Assembly (NCBI RefSeq): GCF_049846925.1 | Contig: NZ_JBNCMT010000016.1 | Location: 1 to 64,000 of the forward strand | Reading direction: 5' to 3' | Origin: Brevibacillus_H sp049846925 | GTDB lineage: Bacteria > Bacillota > Bacilli > Brevibacillales > Brevibacillaceae | DNA length: 64,000 nt | In this document: positions 50,629-60,027 of the stretch, piece after piece | How the letters are laid out: every line of letters begins with the position of its first letter | Numbering within the stretch: position 1 is the stretch's first letter | The notes under the pieces: model-generated | Seen by the model: only the letters and a program-made list of their open reading frames with translations | What the model was told of the DNA's origin: nothing | Databases searched by the model: none | Made by a program: the position numbers and the translations under genes

Positions 50629-50652
50629 CTGTTATTTATGATAAGGCTCCCC
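50629..50652 (-). other. Native rlmH 3' end, putative attB/attR core
   Basis: The minus strand contains GAGCCTTATCATAAATAA, the last codons (GEPYHK) and stop of rlmH. In staphylococci this gene end is the integration site of SCC elements. Four further copies in the same orientation lie at 48.2, 44.1, 13.3 and 1.5 kb. Confidence 0.7.
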
Positions 50653-51111
50653 CCGACTAATCCGAAACGCTCTATATATCTGCTCCACCAAAATCAACCT
50701 CATCAACTGATGAGGAAACGTCATCTTGGAAAACGACAACTGAGCATCAGCCCGCTTCAGCACCGTATCGGCCAAGCCCAAAGAGCCCCCAATAACAAAA
50801 GCGACTTGGCTTTTGCCGTAGGTGGCGAGACGGTCTAGTTCACTGGATAGCTTTTCAGAGGACCACATACTACCTTCAATAGCAAGAGCAATCACATACT
50901 GGTCCTGTTTAATTTGAGCAAGAATACGCTCGCCTTCTTTGCGCTTCACTTGCTCCATTTCTGTTGCGCTGAGTTCTTCCGGGGCCTTCTCATCGCTTAC
51001 TTCAATGACTTGCAGCTTGCAATAAGAAGAAAGGCGCTTGCTGTACTCGTCGATGCCTTCCTTCAAATATTTCTCTTTCAATTTGCCTACCGTTATGATC
51101 GTTATCTGCAC
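50632..51111 (-). CDS. rlmH: 23S rRNA (pseudouridine1915-N3)-methyltransferase
   Basis: The 159-aa SPOUT protein matches RlmH exactly in length: QITIITVGKLKEKYLKEGIDEYSKR at the start, FVIGGSLGLADTVL near residue 105 and the C-terminal YRAFRISRGEPYHK. It methylates pseudouridine 1915 in helix 69 of 23S rRNA with SAM. The GTG at 51111 is the family start; sequence upstream has no similarity. It lies 5 nt after the CxxC protein gene. It is intact, so insertion at its 3' end has preserved the reading frame. Confidence 0.95.
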   Translation of the reverse strand: MQITIITVGKLKEKYLKEGIDEYSKRLSSYCKLQVIEVSDEKAPEELSATEMEQVKRKEGERILAQIKQDQYVIALAIEGSMWSSEKLSSELDRLATYGKSQVAFVIGGSLGLADTVLKRADAQLSFSKMTFPHQLMRLILVEQIYRAFRISRGEPYHK

Positions 51112-51116
51112 GAAAT

Positions 51117-51368
51117 CTACATTCCCTTCACATGCAATAGCACAAACGTGCCTTCTGCTCCGCACACCATGCACTCACGCCCGAGTCCTTCTGCTTCTAC
51201 TTCTTCTCTCTTAAACATATCCGGGGCTATTTCAATGTTGTCTGCGTAATCGTCCAATTCTCGCTCGACGTGTTCCAAGCAGCAGACACGTACAGGATGA
51301 TCCGCATAGACTTCCGTTGCTATTCCTTGAATTTGGATGGTTTTATATGAGTGTGTTGTCTTTTTCAC
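51117..51368 (-). CDS. CxxH/CxxC protein (YyzF-like)
   Basis: The protein of about 83 aa has paired metal-binding-type motifs (VRVCCLEHVERELDDY with C-x2-H and GRECMVCGAEGTF with C-x2-C), as in the small CxxH/CxxC proteins beside rlmH in Bacillales. The GTG at 51368 follows AAGGGAG; an upstream extension is not supported. A zinc-binding fold is likely; function is unknown. Confidence 0.8.
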   Translation of the reverse strand: MKKTTHSYKTIQIQGIATEVYADHPVRVCCLEHVERELDDYADNIEIAPDMFKREEVEAEGLGRECMVCGAEGTFVLLHVKGM

Positions 51369-51469
51369 TTTACTTGCTCCCTTATTGGTATATTTCAATA
51401 ATATCTCTCGGCGTAAATTTAGTTTGCCGTATTCTTTCTCGTTGTTATTGTACCCAACTTTCCTAGCAA

Positions 51470-51503
51470 AAGAAAAGAGATGCCATGGCTGGGGCATCTC
51501 TTT
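51470..51503 (-). terminator. Terminator after the HtrA-type gene
   Basis: AGAGATGCC and GGCATCTCT pair (9 bp, 8-nt loop) with TTTTCTTTTG following on the minus strand. It separates the wal operon side from the CxxC-rlmH unit. Confidence 0.8.
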
Positions 51504-51518
51504 TTGGTACTATCTATA

Positions 51519-52748
51519 TCAACTCTGATCGCTTAGAGTAACTGTTGCAGTTTTCTTGAATCCTTCACGATAGTAGGTGACAACTACTTTATCACCTGGC
51601 TTTTTATTTAGTGTAAGGTACTTGCGCAATTGTGCACTGTTCGTGATATCCTGGTTATCCAGTTTCGTAATGACATCGTATTCACGAATGCCTGATTTAT
51701 AGGCTGGAGTAAATTCGGCTGTCTTCATTACGACAACACCAGCGTTAACTTCATCCGGTAGACGAAGTGTCTCTTTCCAATGATAACGAGGCACATTTGT
51801 CAGATCACGTGGGGTGATTCCGATTACGCTGCGTTTCAGTTGACCGTCTTTTACTAATTGCTCAGTAATTTTCTTCACGTCGTTGATCGGGATGGCAAAT
51901 CCCAAACCTTCTACACCTTCACGAGAGATTTTCATCGTGTTGATCCCGATTACTTGACCATAAATATTGACGAGTGCCCCCCCGCTGTTACCCGGGTTAA
52001 TAGCAGCATCAGTCTGTATAACATCCAGTTCCCAGTCCGTTTGGTTATCGTTGTCTACGTCAACGGGCATGGAACGGTTCAGTGAACTTACAATTCCTTG
52101 TGTGACTGTACGGGAGAATTTCAGCCCGAGTGGATTACCGATTGCTATGGCTGGTTCTCCTACTTTGAGTGCTGATGAATCCCCCAGTTCGGCTACCTGC
52201 GTAACCTTGGAACCGTCGATCTCAAGCACAGCCATATCTGTCAGTGCATCTGCTCCCAACACTTTGGCGTCCACTTTCTCACCACTCGGCAAGGATACCT
52301 GAATTTTCTCTGCTCCTTCAATTACATGATAGTTGGTGATGATGCGTGCCTTGCCTTTCATGTTCTCAAAGATTACTCCGGAACCTTCTCCGCTTTCAAC
52401 AGGATTCTGTTCTTCGGACCAGAAGTTGTTCACTCGTTGAATATTGATAATTCCTACTACCGCATTCTCGACCTTGGATACGGCACGGACTGTTGCTGTA
52501 TCTACGTTGATAGAGATCGGTTGAACAGACGTACTCACTGGACTTGCTGGAATCGTCTCGTTCATGCTCATTGGTGCGCCTTGCTGTAACTGTGGGATAT
52601 AACCCGTTTTGGAAAGCGTCGGAAGCATAAGTAGTACGACCATGCCTCCGATCACAGCAGACGTCACTGAAGTCAGAATCATGCGTCCAGTGCCAGATTG
52701 TCTGTTCCTTTTATTTTCGGTTTGATACAGATCATCGTAATAACCCAT
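51519..52748 (-). CDS. HtrA-type serine protease (YyxA/HtrC-like)
   Basis: The 409-aa protein has a short cytoplasmic N-terminus, one membrane anchor (about 25-47), a trypsin-like domain with IITNYHVIEGA (His), DALTDMAVLEI (Asp) and NPGNSGGALVN (Ser), and a C-terminal PDZ domain (YKSGIREYDVITKLDNQDIT...LNKKPGDKVVVTYYREG). It degrades misfolded envelope proteins. It lies downstream of the wal genes, as yyxA does in B. subtilis. The ATG at 52748 follows AAGGAGAATGG. Confidence 0.93.
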   Translation of the reverse strand: MGYYDDLYQTENKRNRQSGTGRMILTSVTSAVIGGMVVLLMLPTLSKTGYIPQLQQGAPMSMNETIPASPVSTSVQPISINVDTATVRAVSKVENAVVGIINIQRVNNFWSEEQNPVESGEGSGVIFENMKGKARIITNYHVIEGAEKIQVSLPSGEKVDAKVLGADALTDMAVLEIDGSKVTQVAELGDSSALKVGEPAIAIGNPLGLKFSRTVTQGIVSSLNRSMPVDVDNDNQTDWELDVIQTDAAINPGNSGGALVNIYGQVIGINTMKISREGVEGLGFAIPINDVKKITEQLVKDGQLKRSVIGITPRDLTNVPRYHWKETLRLPDEVNAGVVVMKTAEFTPAYKSGIREYDVITKLDNQDITNSAQLRKYLTLNKKPGDKVVVTYYREGFKKTATVTLSDQS

Positions 52749-52900
52749 ACTCCATTCTCCTTCCATCTATTATTAGGGTAACAGGTTTTGAATTCTCATA
52801 TACTTCCTACTTGCAACTTTAGTATATAAATGCTTTGTAGAGAAATAACGTGAGAAATATGGAAAGGTTGTGGAATCTGAAATACGAGTTGATCTCCTTT

Positions 52901-53692
52901 TTACACGATTTCAATTTTGGTCGGGCGGTCGGGATATGTCTCTCTCAAGTGAACATCATCGCCAACACGGAGGCCCTTTTCTTCAAGAATGCCCTTCACC
53001 GTCAATTTGGCCAAATCCATCATGTTATTTTCTTTACTCAGATGGGCAAGGTAAATGCGTTCGGCTTGTCCACCCAAAATATCGGTTAATGCTTCTGCGG
53101 CCGTTTCATTGGATAAATGACCGACATCGCTCAGAATTCGCTGTTTGATACTCCAAGGATAACGAGACATGCGCAGCAGTTCTACATCGTGATTCGACTC
53201 AAAGACATACGCATCTGCTCCCTTGATTGTCTCCTTGATCTTTTCACTTACATATCCCAAATCAGTTGCTACACTGAGTTTTTTGTTGCCGTGGTAAAAA
53301 CAATAGCCCATCGGTTCCGCCGCATCGTGGGAAATCCCAAACGACTGAACCACCAGATCGCCCATCTCACGGGTCTCTCCTGTTTCAAAAACCTGCTGCT
53401 GCTCTAACTGAACTGTTCCAATTTGAGGCAGCAGCTCATTCCATGTCCTTGCGTTAGCGTAAACAGGAATTTTGTAACGTCTCGCCATAATCCCGATTCC
53501 CTTGATATGATCGGAATGTTCATGCGTAACGAGTATCCCGTTGATCTCTTCCGGATTCACACCAATCTCCTGAAGTGCCGCTTCCGCCTGCTTTCCTGAG
53601 ATGCCTGTGTCAATCAGCAGGGAAAATCGCTCTGTCCCCACATAGATGCAGTTGCCTGTGCTCCCGCTAGCAAGCACACTAAACTTCAACAT
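52901..53692 (-). CDS. walJ: Metallo-beta-lactamase fold exonuclease WalJ/YycJ
   Basis: The 263-aa protein has FSVLASGSTGNCIYVGT at the start and the MBL motif THEHSDHIKGIGIMARR near residue 58, then DVGHLSNETAAEAL and AHLSKENN. WalJ proteins are double-strand-specific 5'-3' exonucleases linked to DNA repair. GAGGAGCGAATC precedes the ATG. It is the last gene of the classical wal operon order. Confidence 0.92.
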   Translation of the reverse strand: MLKFSVLASGSTGNCIYVGTERFSLLIDTGISGKQAEAALQEIGVNPEEINGILVTHEHSDHIKGIGIMARRYKIPVYANARTWNELLPQIGTVQLEQQQVFETGETREMGDLVVQSFGISHDAAEPMGYCFYHGNKKLSVATDLGYVSEKIKETIKGADAYVFESNHDVELLRMSRYPWSIKQRILSDVGHLSNETAAEALTDILGGQAERIYLAHLSKENNMMDLAKLTVKGILEEKGLRVGDDVHLRETYPDRPTKIEIV

Positions 53693-53722
53693 GATTCGCT
53701 CCTCTTTCCTGGCTGCTCTCTA

Positions 53723-54502
53723 TTATGACCGATTTTTGTCTGTTACTGGTTGTTCGATGGCCCCAGTAAACCCATTTACATAATGAATTTTCCCATCATG
53801 GAGAAAACGCCATACAGGGGCAAGGATTTGGAAATCTGCATCGTATTCATGGCCGAAATAGCCCAATTCTACGTCGGTTATTTTCTCACCACTTTTGATG
53901 ATTTCTTTGTCTACCAATGATCGAAGTGCGGTATATGCAGAGATTACCTGTCTTCCCGCTCCCTGGTTGCGAATTTGAACATATGTCTGCCTGTAGCCAA
54001 TCGCTGCCCCATTTTTTACGTACACCTCCAGTGGTGCTACATAGATGGGGATTCCATTGAACATCTGCCAGAACAAAATCGTATCCTCCCGCAAATAACG
54101 GGTATCTTGTCTGTATTGGCTGGAATACATGATCTTTTGGCTTATTTCACGCAAAAAGTCATCCGGGTTTCTTTGATTCGCTACAATTGGTTGAATAAAT
54201 CGAGAGAACAGACCTGTTTTTTCCAACGTAATCCGTTGGCCTGGCATTTCTCTCGCCGACAACGAATCAAAACCCAGGTATTCCACATTCACGTAATTCA
54301 TCTCTCTCGTCTCTTGTGGAATCTCCGTTAAGAGAGCGATTTGCTGTTGCTGAAGGTATTGTTTGAGATCGGATGCCTGTCCTGCATTGACTTCCTGATC
54401 CATCCAATGCTGGGTCCGTGAAACGTATACCTGATAACCCAAGAACATATCTAGGAACAGGAAAGCCCAGATGAGAATAGTCTTGGCTCTACTCCAATCC
54501 AT
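53723..54502 (-). CDS. yycI: WalK regulator YycI
   Basis: The 259-aa protein begins MDWSRAKTILIWAFLFLDMFLGYQVY, the conserved YycI anchor helix, followed by an extracytoplasmic domain ending with FQILAPVWRFLHDGKIHYVNGFTGAIE. It forms a membrane complex with YycH and WalK and restrains kinase activity. Its ATG lies inside the last 14 nt of yycH, so translation is coupled; the longer upstream frame is not used. Confidence 0.92.
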   Translation of the reverse strand: MDWSRAKTILIWAFLFLDMFLGYQVYVSRTQHWMDQEVNAGQASDLKQYLQQQQIALLTEIPQETREMNYVNVEYLGFDSLSAREMPGQRITLEKTGLFSRFIQPIVANQRNPDDFLREISQKIMYSSQYRQDTRYLREDTILFWQMFNGIPIYVAPLEVYVKNGAAIGYRQTYVQIRNQGAGRQVISAYTALRSLVDKEIIKSGEKITDVELGYFGHEYDADFQILAPVWRFLHDGKIHYVNGFTGAIEQPVTDKNRS

Positions 54503-55868
54503 TTGTCTTTCCGCCTCCAGACTGTTTCGACTTCGCTGAAACATAGACGCTCGATCCGCCCGCAATTTCAACAACCCACGTAGGTTTGACGTCTACATAC
54601 TTTTGATGAATAGTTGTTTCATATGCCAGATAAGCATTCGTTACCGCATTGCTATCGAACTTTTGGTCACGCAGGTACTGAAACAGCTCAGGCCCTGACA
54701 TAAGAGTACTTGTATTGTAGCCGATATATCGATCCAGATCGATCGTCGGCTGTTTTAGCGTAATAATCTGGCCTTCTTCTGACGTCACCGTAATCTCATC
54801 CAGCGAGGAGTTGCCACGGCTGACAAATGGATAGGCCCCAAGGTACTGGCGAAAACGAATCGTCTCCCCTTCTCCTGCTCGCTCATCAAGCCGCTCAAAA
54901 TGGAAAGTATCGGTCCAGCCGAGATGCTGATTAATGAAAGTAACCGCCCCTCGAAGCTTGTCTTCGTTGGTAAGCATCCCTTTTTGCTGCGGCAGGGCAG
55001 GATCTGTGTAAATCATAGCTGGTTGGCCTGGACGAATTTGTATGGAGCGACTTCCGTCCGTAAAGATAATCGTTCCATCTCGTTCTACTACTTGTCGAAC
55101 TAGTGTCGGGTCTAAAAAGAACGCCTGTACCAATCCATCATTTTGGATCGGCATGTAGGAATAGAGAAATTGTCTCATCTCAACCGGTTCTTTGGGTAGA
55201 TAGTAAATATTCCAGTATGTCATCACTTGCGGGTTCGTTGAAGATTTGAAGCTTGCATTGGCTTTCAAGATTTGTTCAGGCAAATTTTTGCCTAATGTCA
55301 GATAGGAGTCACGCAGATCCTTGGGACTCACTACAGTTCGGGCTCGAATCACTCGCTGATCCTCATCTGAGAGGAATAAAGCGTAGACCATATCGTCCCG
55401 TTCCTCATAGTACAGCCACAGCCTGCTGATTCCTTTGATATCTCCCTCAATTTCCCCTCGCAAGGTAAACAACTGGCTGACCAAAGAAAGCGGAATGGTG
55501 GAACGAAATTGAATTTCGATTCCCAGCTTGTTTCTGGTTAACGCTGTCCATTTTTCCTCGGGTAAAGGAAAATAGAGAAAATCATAAAAGTACCACTTCG
55601 ACATTAACGAGCTTAGTACCCGATACTGCCCGTCATTTGCATTGGCCTTGGTATGATGGTTGTCTCCGTAATGAAATACAATGGACTCTGGTTCAATCAT
55701 TTCTTCCAACTGTTTAGTTTGTCCGACTGGTTTACTCTCTACATAGGTGGCAGGAGCAATCAGTTCAAACTGGGGCTGCTTTTGCCAAAGAGACCACGTG
55801 AGAACAAAGCTCGCCAGAATCAGAACATTGAGAAGCACAGATTTCGCATTTTCTTTCCAGTTACTCAT
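54489..55868 (-). CDS. yycH: WalK regulator YycH
   Basis: The 459-aa protein has a single N-terminal anchor (NVLILASFVLTWSLWQKQP) and a large extracytoplasmic region with WYFYDFLYFPLPEEKWTAL and FTDGSRSIQIRPGQPAMIYTDP, as in YycH. It pairs with YycI on WalK. Its ATG overlaps the walK stop by 4 nt. Confidence 0.92.
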   Translation of the reverse strand: MSNWKENAKSVLLNVLILASFVLTWSLWQKQPQFELIAPATYVESKPVGQTKQLEEMIEPESIVFHYGDNHHTKANANDGQYRVLSSLMSKWYFYDFLYFPLPEEKWTALTRNKLGIEIQFRSTIPLSLVSQLFTLRGEIEGDIKGISRLWLYYEERDDMVYALFLSDEDQRVIRARTVVSPKDLRDSYLTLGKNLPEQILKANASFKSSTNPQVMTYWNIYYLPKEPVEMRQFLYSYMPIQNDGLVQAFFLDPTLVRQVVERDGTIIFTDGSRSIQIRPGQPAMIYTDPALPQQKGMLTNEDKLRGAVTFINQHLGWTDTFHFERLDERAGEGETIRFRQYLGAYPFVSRGNSSLDEITVTSEEGQIITLKQPTIDLDRYIGYNTSTLMSGPELFQYLRDQKFDSNAVTNAYLAYETTIHQKYVDVKPTWVVEIAGGSSVYVSAKSKQSGGGKTNGLE

Positions 55869-57700
55869 GCTATCTGTCCTCCTTTTTCTGCGATTGGCAA
55901 CCAGAAAGAGACAGTTGTGCCTTCATTCCATTCACTGAGAATCTCAATATCTCCACCGTGTGCCTGAACCAGCTCACGTGCAATCGCCAGCCCGAGGCCT
56001 GTCCCTCCCTGACTTCTTGAACGGGCCTTATCTACCCGATAGAATCGCTCGAAAATCTTTCGTATATCCCGCTTCGGAATTCCAATCCCCGTATCCACAA
56101 TCGTCACCGTGATTCTCTTCGCTTCCGGATTCACTTTGGCGTCGATTGTAACGGTTCCACCCTTTGGCGTGTATTTGATTGCGTTGGATATTAAATTATC
56201 CAGTACCTGTGTAATTGCATCCTGATCAGCATCTATAACTGGTAGCAATTCAGGAATATCTGCGATGAGTTCAATTTCTTGTTGTTCTGCCTGCATAGAG
56301 AAGCGATCCGCCGCATATCGGAGCAAGTCGGATAGTTGAAGCTCTCTTCTCTTGATTTGCACACCCTGCGAATCAAAACGAGAAAGCTGGAGCAAATCGT
56401 TAACCAGACGAATCATCCGCTCTGTCTCATTCATGGTTACTCCAAGGAACCGCTCGGATATCTCAGGATCTTGATTCGCTCCGTCCAGCAGCGCCTCGAC
56501 ATAGCTTTTGATCGTTGTAAGCGGTGTACGCAATTCATGTGACACATTGGCAACGAATTCTCGCCGTTGCTGTTCCATTCTAGCCTGCTCTGTTACATCT
56601 TGTAAAACAGCGATTAGCCCGCCTTTTTTACCGCTATCCTGTTGCAATGGTGTGAAGGTGACTCGCAGCAAGATGGTTTCCCGATTGGCTAACATCATTT
56701 CGAGAATCAGCGGTTCCGATTCACCAAACAGAGGCATCTCGTCTTCCGGTGGCAAGCGCAGCACGTCGTACAGTGTTTTTCCTTCTGACAGTACTTCGAT
56801 CCTCTTCACTTCAAGCATTTCTTCAGCCGATCGGTTCATGAGGATAATCCGGCCCTCCCGATCAGTCGCAATGACCCCGTCACTCATGTTTGCCAACACC
56901 TGCGACAGCTTTTCTCGTTCTTCTTCCTGATTAAGAATGGCCTCTTGCAATCGAGTCGTCATATAGTTGAAAGCCATCCCCAACTGTCCGATCTCATCCC
57001 GGCTATATACCTGTACACTCCGATTAAAGTCGCCATTGGCAACCGCTTTAGCTTGTCTCGTCATCTCTTTCACTGGAGTAGTGATTGTTCGTGCCAGAAC
57101 TACTCCTAACCCTGCCGTCAATAGAAGCGAGATCCCCGTTCCTGTCGCCAGGATATTCGTGATTTTTCCGATGGTTTTGTACATTTCCTCCATAGAGGCA
57201 ACCATATAGACGGCACCATACACGACGTTTCCCTTTTTCACAGGGATAACCAGCATCTTCACTCGATGTCCTGTCTGCGGATCAATGCGGAGAGCCTCAT
57301 TACGTGTACCCATTAAAGCAATCGTGACTTCACTCTGAGAGGTCTTTTGGCCAATGATCTGTTTATCCTTCTCCGACGTGCTAAGCACCGTTCCGCTTTG
57401 GTCTATCACTCGGACATGAGCATCTTTTAATCCGACAAAGTTGTATATCAGGTTATCAATATCTTCTTTCAGGCTAGCAGAATCATGCTTTTCATCTATA
57501 GGTGAACGCAAATATCCATCAAGGTGTGCTGCCAACAAGGTCGCCTGTGCATTGAGGGTCTCATTGAAGTTGTTGTTGTAGTAACTTTCTACTTCTCTTG
57601 CAAAGTACGCTCCAATAAATTGCATGGCGATCAGGATGAGCAGCATGTAAATGACTACAAGCTTCCACTGGATCGTTTTGAACAGTGATGAACCAAACAT
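55865..57700 (-). CDS. walK: Sensor histidine kinase WalK
   Basis: The 611-aa protein has two transmembrane helices (about 12-32 and 183-203) flanking an extracytoplasmic PAS-like sensor, then HAMP, a cytoplasmic PAS (VLANMSDGVIATDREGRIILMN), HisKA with FVANVSHELRTPLTTIKSYVE (phospho-His) and HATPase_c with N, F and G boxes (DNLISNAIKYT, IFERFYRVD, GGTGLGLAIA). It controls cell-wall hydrolase expression and is usually essential. It overlaps walR by one nucleotide. Confidence 0.96.
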   Translation of the reverse strand: MFGSSLFKTIQWKLVVIYMLLILIAMQFIGAYFAREVESYYNNNFNETLNAQATLLAAHLDGYLRSPIDEKHDSASLKEDIDNLIYNFVGLKDAHVRVIDQSGTVLSTSEKDKQIIGQKTSQSEVTIALMGTRNEALRIDPQTGHRVKMLVIPVKKGNVVYGAVYMVASMEEMYKTIGKITNILATGTGISLLLTAGLGVVLARTITTPVKEMTRQAKAVANGDFNRSVQVYSRDEIGQLGMAFNYMTTRLQEAILNQEEEREKLSQVLANMSDGVIATDREGRIILMNRSAEEMLEVKRIEVLSEGKTLYDVLRLPPEDEMPLFGESEPLILEMMLANRETILLRVTFTPLQQDSGKKGGLIAVLQDVTEQARMEQQRREFVANVSHELRTPLTTIKSYVEALLDGANQDPEISERFLGVTMNETERMIRLVNDLLQLSRFDSQGVQIKRRELQLSDLLRYAADRFSMQAEQQEIELIADIPELLPVIDADQDAITQVLDNLISNAIKYTPKGGTVTIDAKVNPEAKRITVTIVDTGIGIPKRDIRKIFERFYRVDKARSRSQGGTGLGLAIARELVQAHGGDIEILSEWNEGTTVSFWLPIAEKGGQIA

Positions 57701-58404
57701 CAGATTGTTCCCCCGAGACTAGGGTTGCGCAATGTATAGCCCAGGCCTCGCCTCGTGATAATGTATTTGGGCTGACTCGGATCATCCTCGATTTTTTCAC
57801 GAAGTCGTCTTACCGTAACATCGACTGTCCGTACATCGCCGAAGTAATCAAATCCCCAAACAGCCTGCAAAAGGTGTTCACGAGTCATTACCTGCCCTTG
57901 ATGGCGTGACAAATAGACGAGCAATTCAAACTCTCTGTGTGTTAACTCTAACGACTCACCCAATTTGGTAACCGTATACGAGTGAATATCAATGTCCAGG
58001 TCATGAATACGCATCAAGTGGCTTTCCTTATCGACCTGTTTCGGTTTTTGTCTGCGCAAATGGGCTTTTACTCTGGCAACCAACTCACGGGCACTAAACG
58101 GTTTTGTTACGTAGTCATCAGCGCCTAGTTCCAGCCCCAGCACTTTGTCTACTTCTGAATCTTTGGCTGTCAGCATTATAATTGGCATTTCATATTGTTT
58201 ACGAACGATTTTGCAGACATCCATTCCGTCTCTACCGGGGAGCATGACGTCTAACAGAATCAAATCCGGTTTTTCAGCTTCAACCAACTGAATGGCGTAA
58301 TCACCATCATAAGCTACAATCACTTGATATCCTTCTTTTTCGAGTGTAAATTTCAGAATATCCGCAATCGGTTTTTCATCATCTACAACGAGAAGTTTCG
58401 CCAT
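57700..58404 (-). CDS. walR: Response regulator WalR
   Basis: The 234-aa OmpR-type regulator has a receiver domain with KLLVVDDEKPIADILKF, phospho-acceptor Asp in LILLDVMLPGRDG and the Lys in VTKPFSARELVAR, and a winged helix with DYFGDVRTVDVTVRRLREKIED. The ATG at 58404 is used; the preceding GTG is less well spaced. It is the first gene of the wal operon and follows a terminator. Confidence 0.96.
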   Translation of the reverse strand: MAKLLVVDDEKPIADILKFTLEKEGYQVIVAYDGDYAIQLVEAEKPDLILLDVMLPGRDGMDVCKIVRKQYEMPIIMLTAKDSEVDKVLGLELGADDYVTKPFSARELVARVKAHLRRQKPKQVDKESHLMRIHDLDIDIHSYTVTKLGESLELTHREFELLVYLSRHQGQVMTREHLLQAVWGFDYFGDVRTVDVTVRRLREKIEDDPSQPKYIITRRGLGYTLRNPSLGGTI

Positions 58405-58474
58405 CACGACACCTCATTTCTATATACTCCAATTCCACTCTACAATGGTTTTTCCTGCCTTTACAATACCGCAC

Positions 58475-58512
58475 AAAAAAAGGAAAAGCCGCTCTAATGA
58501 AAGAAGCGGCTC
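58475..58512 (-). terminator. Terminator between the M23 peptidase gene and walR
   Basis: AGCCGCT (58487-58493) pairs with AGCGGCT (58505-58511); on the minus strand TTTTCCTTTTTTTG follows. Confidence 0.78.
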
Positions 58513-58530
58513 TAGTTTTCAGCTATTTAA

Positions 58531-60027
58531 TTATCTGAGGAAACGAATCGGGTTTTGGCTGTGTCCGCCTTTTCTCACTTCAAAGTGTAAGTGTACACCT
58601 GTTGAGTCACCAGTTGAGCCCATGATTCCAATCGTTTTCCCTTTTGCGACTACGTCACCTACGTCAACACTGACTGAACGCATGTGTCCGTAAAGTGTTT
58701 GAACGCCATTGCCGTGATCGATAATGACTGATTTGCCGTAGTTGCCATTCCAGCCAGCTTGTACAACACGACCGTTGTCTGCTGCCCGAATGGAACCTGA
58801 TCCTGCAATATCAATCCCCTGATGCATCCTACCCCAACGCTTGCCAAACCCGCTGCTGATATAGCCTCTTGCTGGCCACATGAAACGGCCTGTCCCACGA
58901 GAAGGGATGACTTTCGTTCCACGTTCCACAATTTTGGCAACAGGTTGAGACAGGATTTGCTGGTTTAGGACGACACGATCAACCATTTGTCCATTTTCCT
59001 TGACGATCTTGTAACGAACTTTTTTCGTCCCTTCTTTGCCTTGTTGCAACACTTTGCTGTCGCCTTTTGGCATAGAACTGTTCGTACGGGACTGTTCCGT
59101 ATAAGGAATCGTTTCACTTTGCACGACTTCTTCTTCAACCTGAACGGTAACGAGCGGCTTGAGCGCAGTTACGTTGATGGTTTGTCCAAGTTGCAAAACG
59201 GTATTTTCAGTAACACCTGGATTGTTAGCATAAATATCTTTGGAGCGAATTCCGTATTTCTCAGCGATACAACCAATACAATCGCCCTGTTGTACAGTGT
59301 GGACGACTTGTTTCAATGTACCTTTTTGAAGCAGCTCTTCCAGCTTGTCCTTTGTTAAAACCTGTGCCGCTGGTACTGCATCACTTACTGTTTTTACATC
59401 TTCTTTAAATTTAACCTGTTTGGTAGGCTCTCCTTTTGCAATCACGTCTACAGAGGCAGCTACCGCCGATTTTTGTTTCGGCTCAACTCCACCAAAGCGC
59501 TGCTTCAGGCTGTTCAAGACCGCATCAGCAGTTGCCTGGTCTGGTGCGTAGCCTACGATTTGTCCATTGACGACAATCTTAACAGCTTGTACTTTAATAT
59601 CTGCGATTTTTGAGAGTTCTGCAATGGCATGTGTATTGTCAAAATCAGGTTTGAACCGAGTTTCCTCAGTATAAGTTATGTAATCTGACAATGTAAGTGT
59701 GAGGCCATTATGTTTTGCTTGCTCTTCCTTGAGTTTTGCTTCCGCCCACTTATTAATGACATCTTGACTATCTACGACTCCGATTTCTTTTCCATTCACG
59801 ATGACATGATAGACAGTATGTACATTTGATTGATAATAATAAGTAGATAAACCTCCGATGGAAGCAGTCAATAAAATTGCTGCGGTTATAGCACTTGCCT
59901 GTTTTTTGTGGGTTCCTACGTATGACCAAACATTTTGAGCAAATTGCCTGGTCTGCTGACTTCCGCGACGAATTAACGGTTTTACTCGTTGCGTGAGCCA
60001 GGCTTTCCAATCAGCCGGCTGCATCAT
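58531..60027 (-). CDS. Cell-wall peptidase: LysM, G5 and M23 domains, membrane-anchored
   Basis: The 498-aa protein has an N-terminal cytoplasmic tail, one membrane anchor (about 45-62), a LysM domain (HTVQQGDCIGCIAEKYGIRSKDIYANNPGV, about 245-290), a G5 domain (about 295-375) and a C-terminal M23 domain with MHQGIDIA and GVHLHFEVRKGGHSQNP. The HxxxD and HxH zinc ligands are present. An endopeptidase of this make-up beside walRK is common in Paenibacillaceae and is a likely WalR target. A Cys pair (CIGC) inside the LysM domain is unusual. Confidence 0.9.
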   Translation of the reverse strand: MMQPADWKAWLTQRVKPLIRRGSQQTRQFAQNVWSYVGTHKKQASAITAAILLTASIGGLSTYYYQSNVHTVYHVIVNGKEIGVVDSQDVINKWAEAKLKEEQAKHNGLTLTLSDYITYTEETRFKPDFDNTHAIAELSKIADIKVQAVKIVVNGQIVGYAPDQATADAVLNSLKQRFGGVEPKQKSAVAASVDVIAKGEPTKQVKFKEDVKTVSDAVPAAQVLTKDKLEELLQKGTLKQVVHTVQQGDCIGCIAEKYGIRSKDIYANNPGVTENTVLQLGQTINVTALKPLVTVQVEEEVVQSETIPYTEQSRTNSSMPKGDSKVLQQGKEGTKKVRYKIVKENGQMVDRVVLNQQILSQPVAKIVERGTKVIPSRGTGRFMWPARGYISSGFGKRWGRMHQGIDIAGSGSIRAADNGRVVQAGWNGNYGKSVIIDHGNGVQTLYGHMRSVSVDVGDVVAKGKTIGIMGSTGDSTGVHLHFEVRKGGHSQNPIRFLR

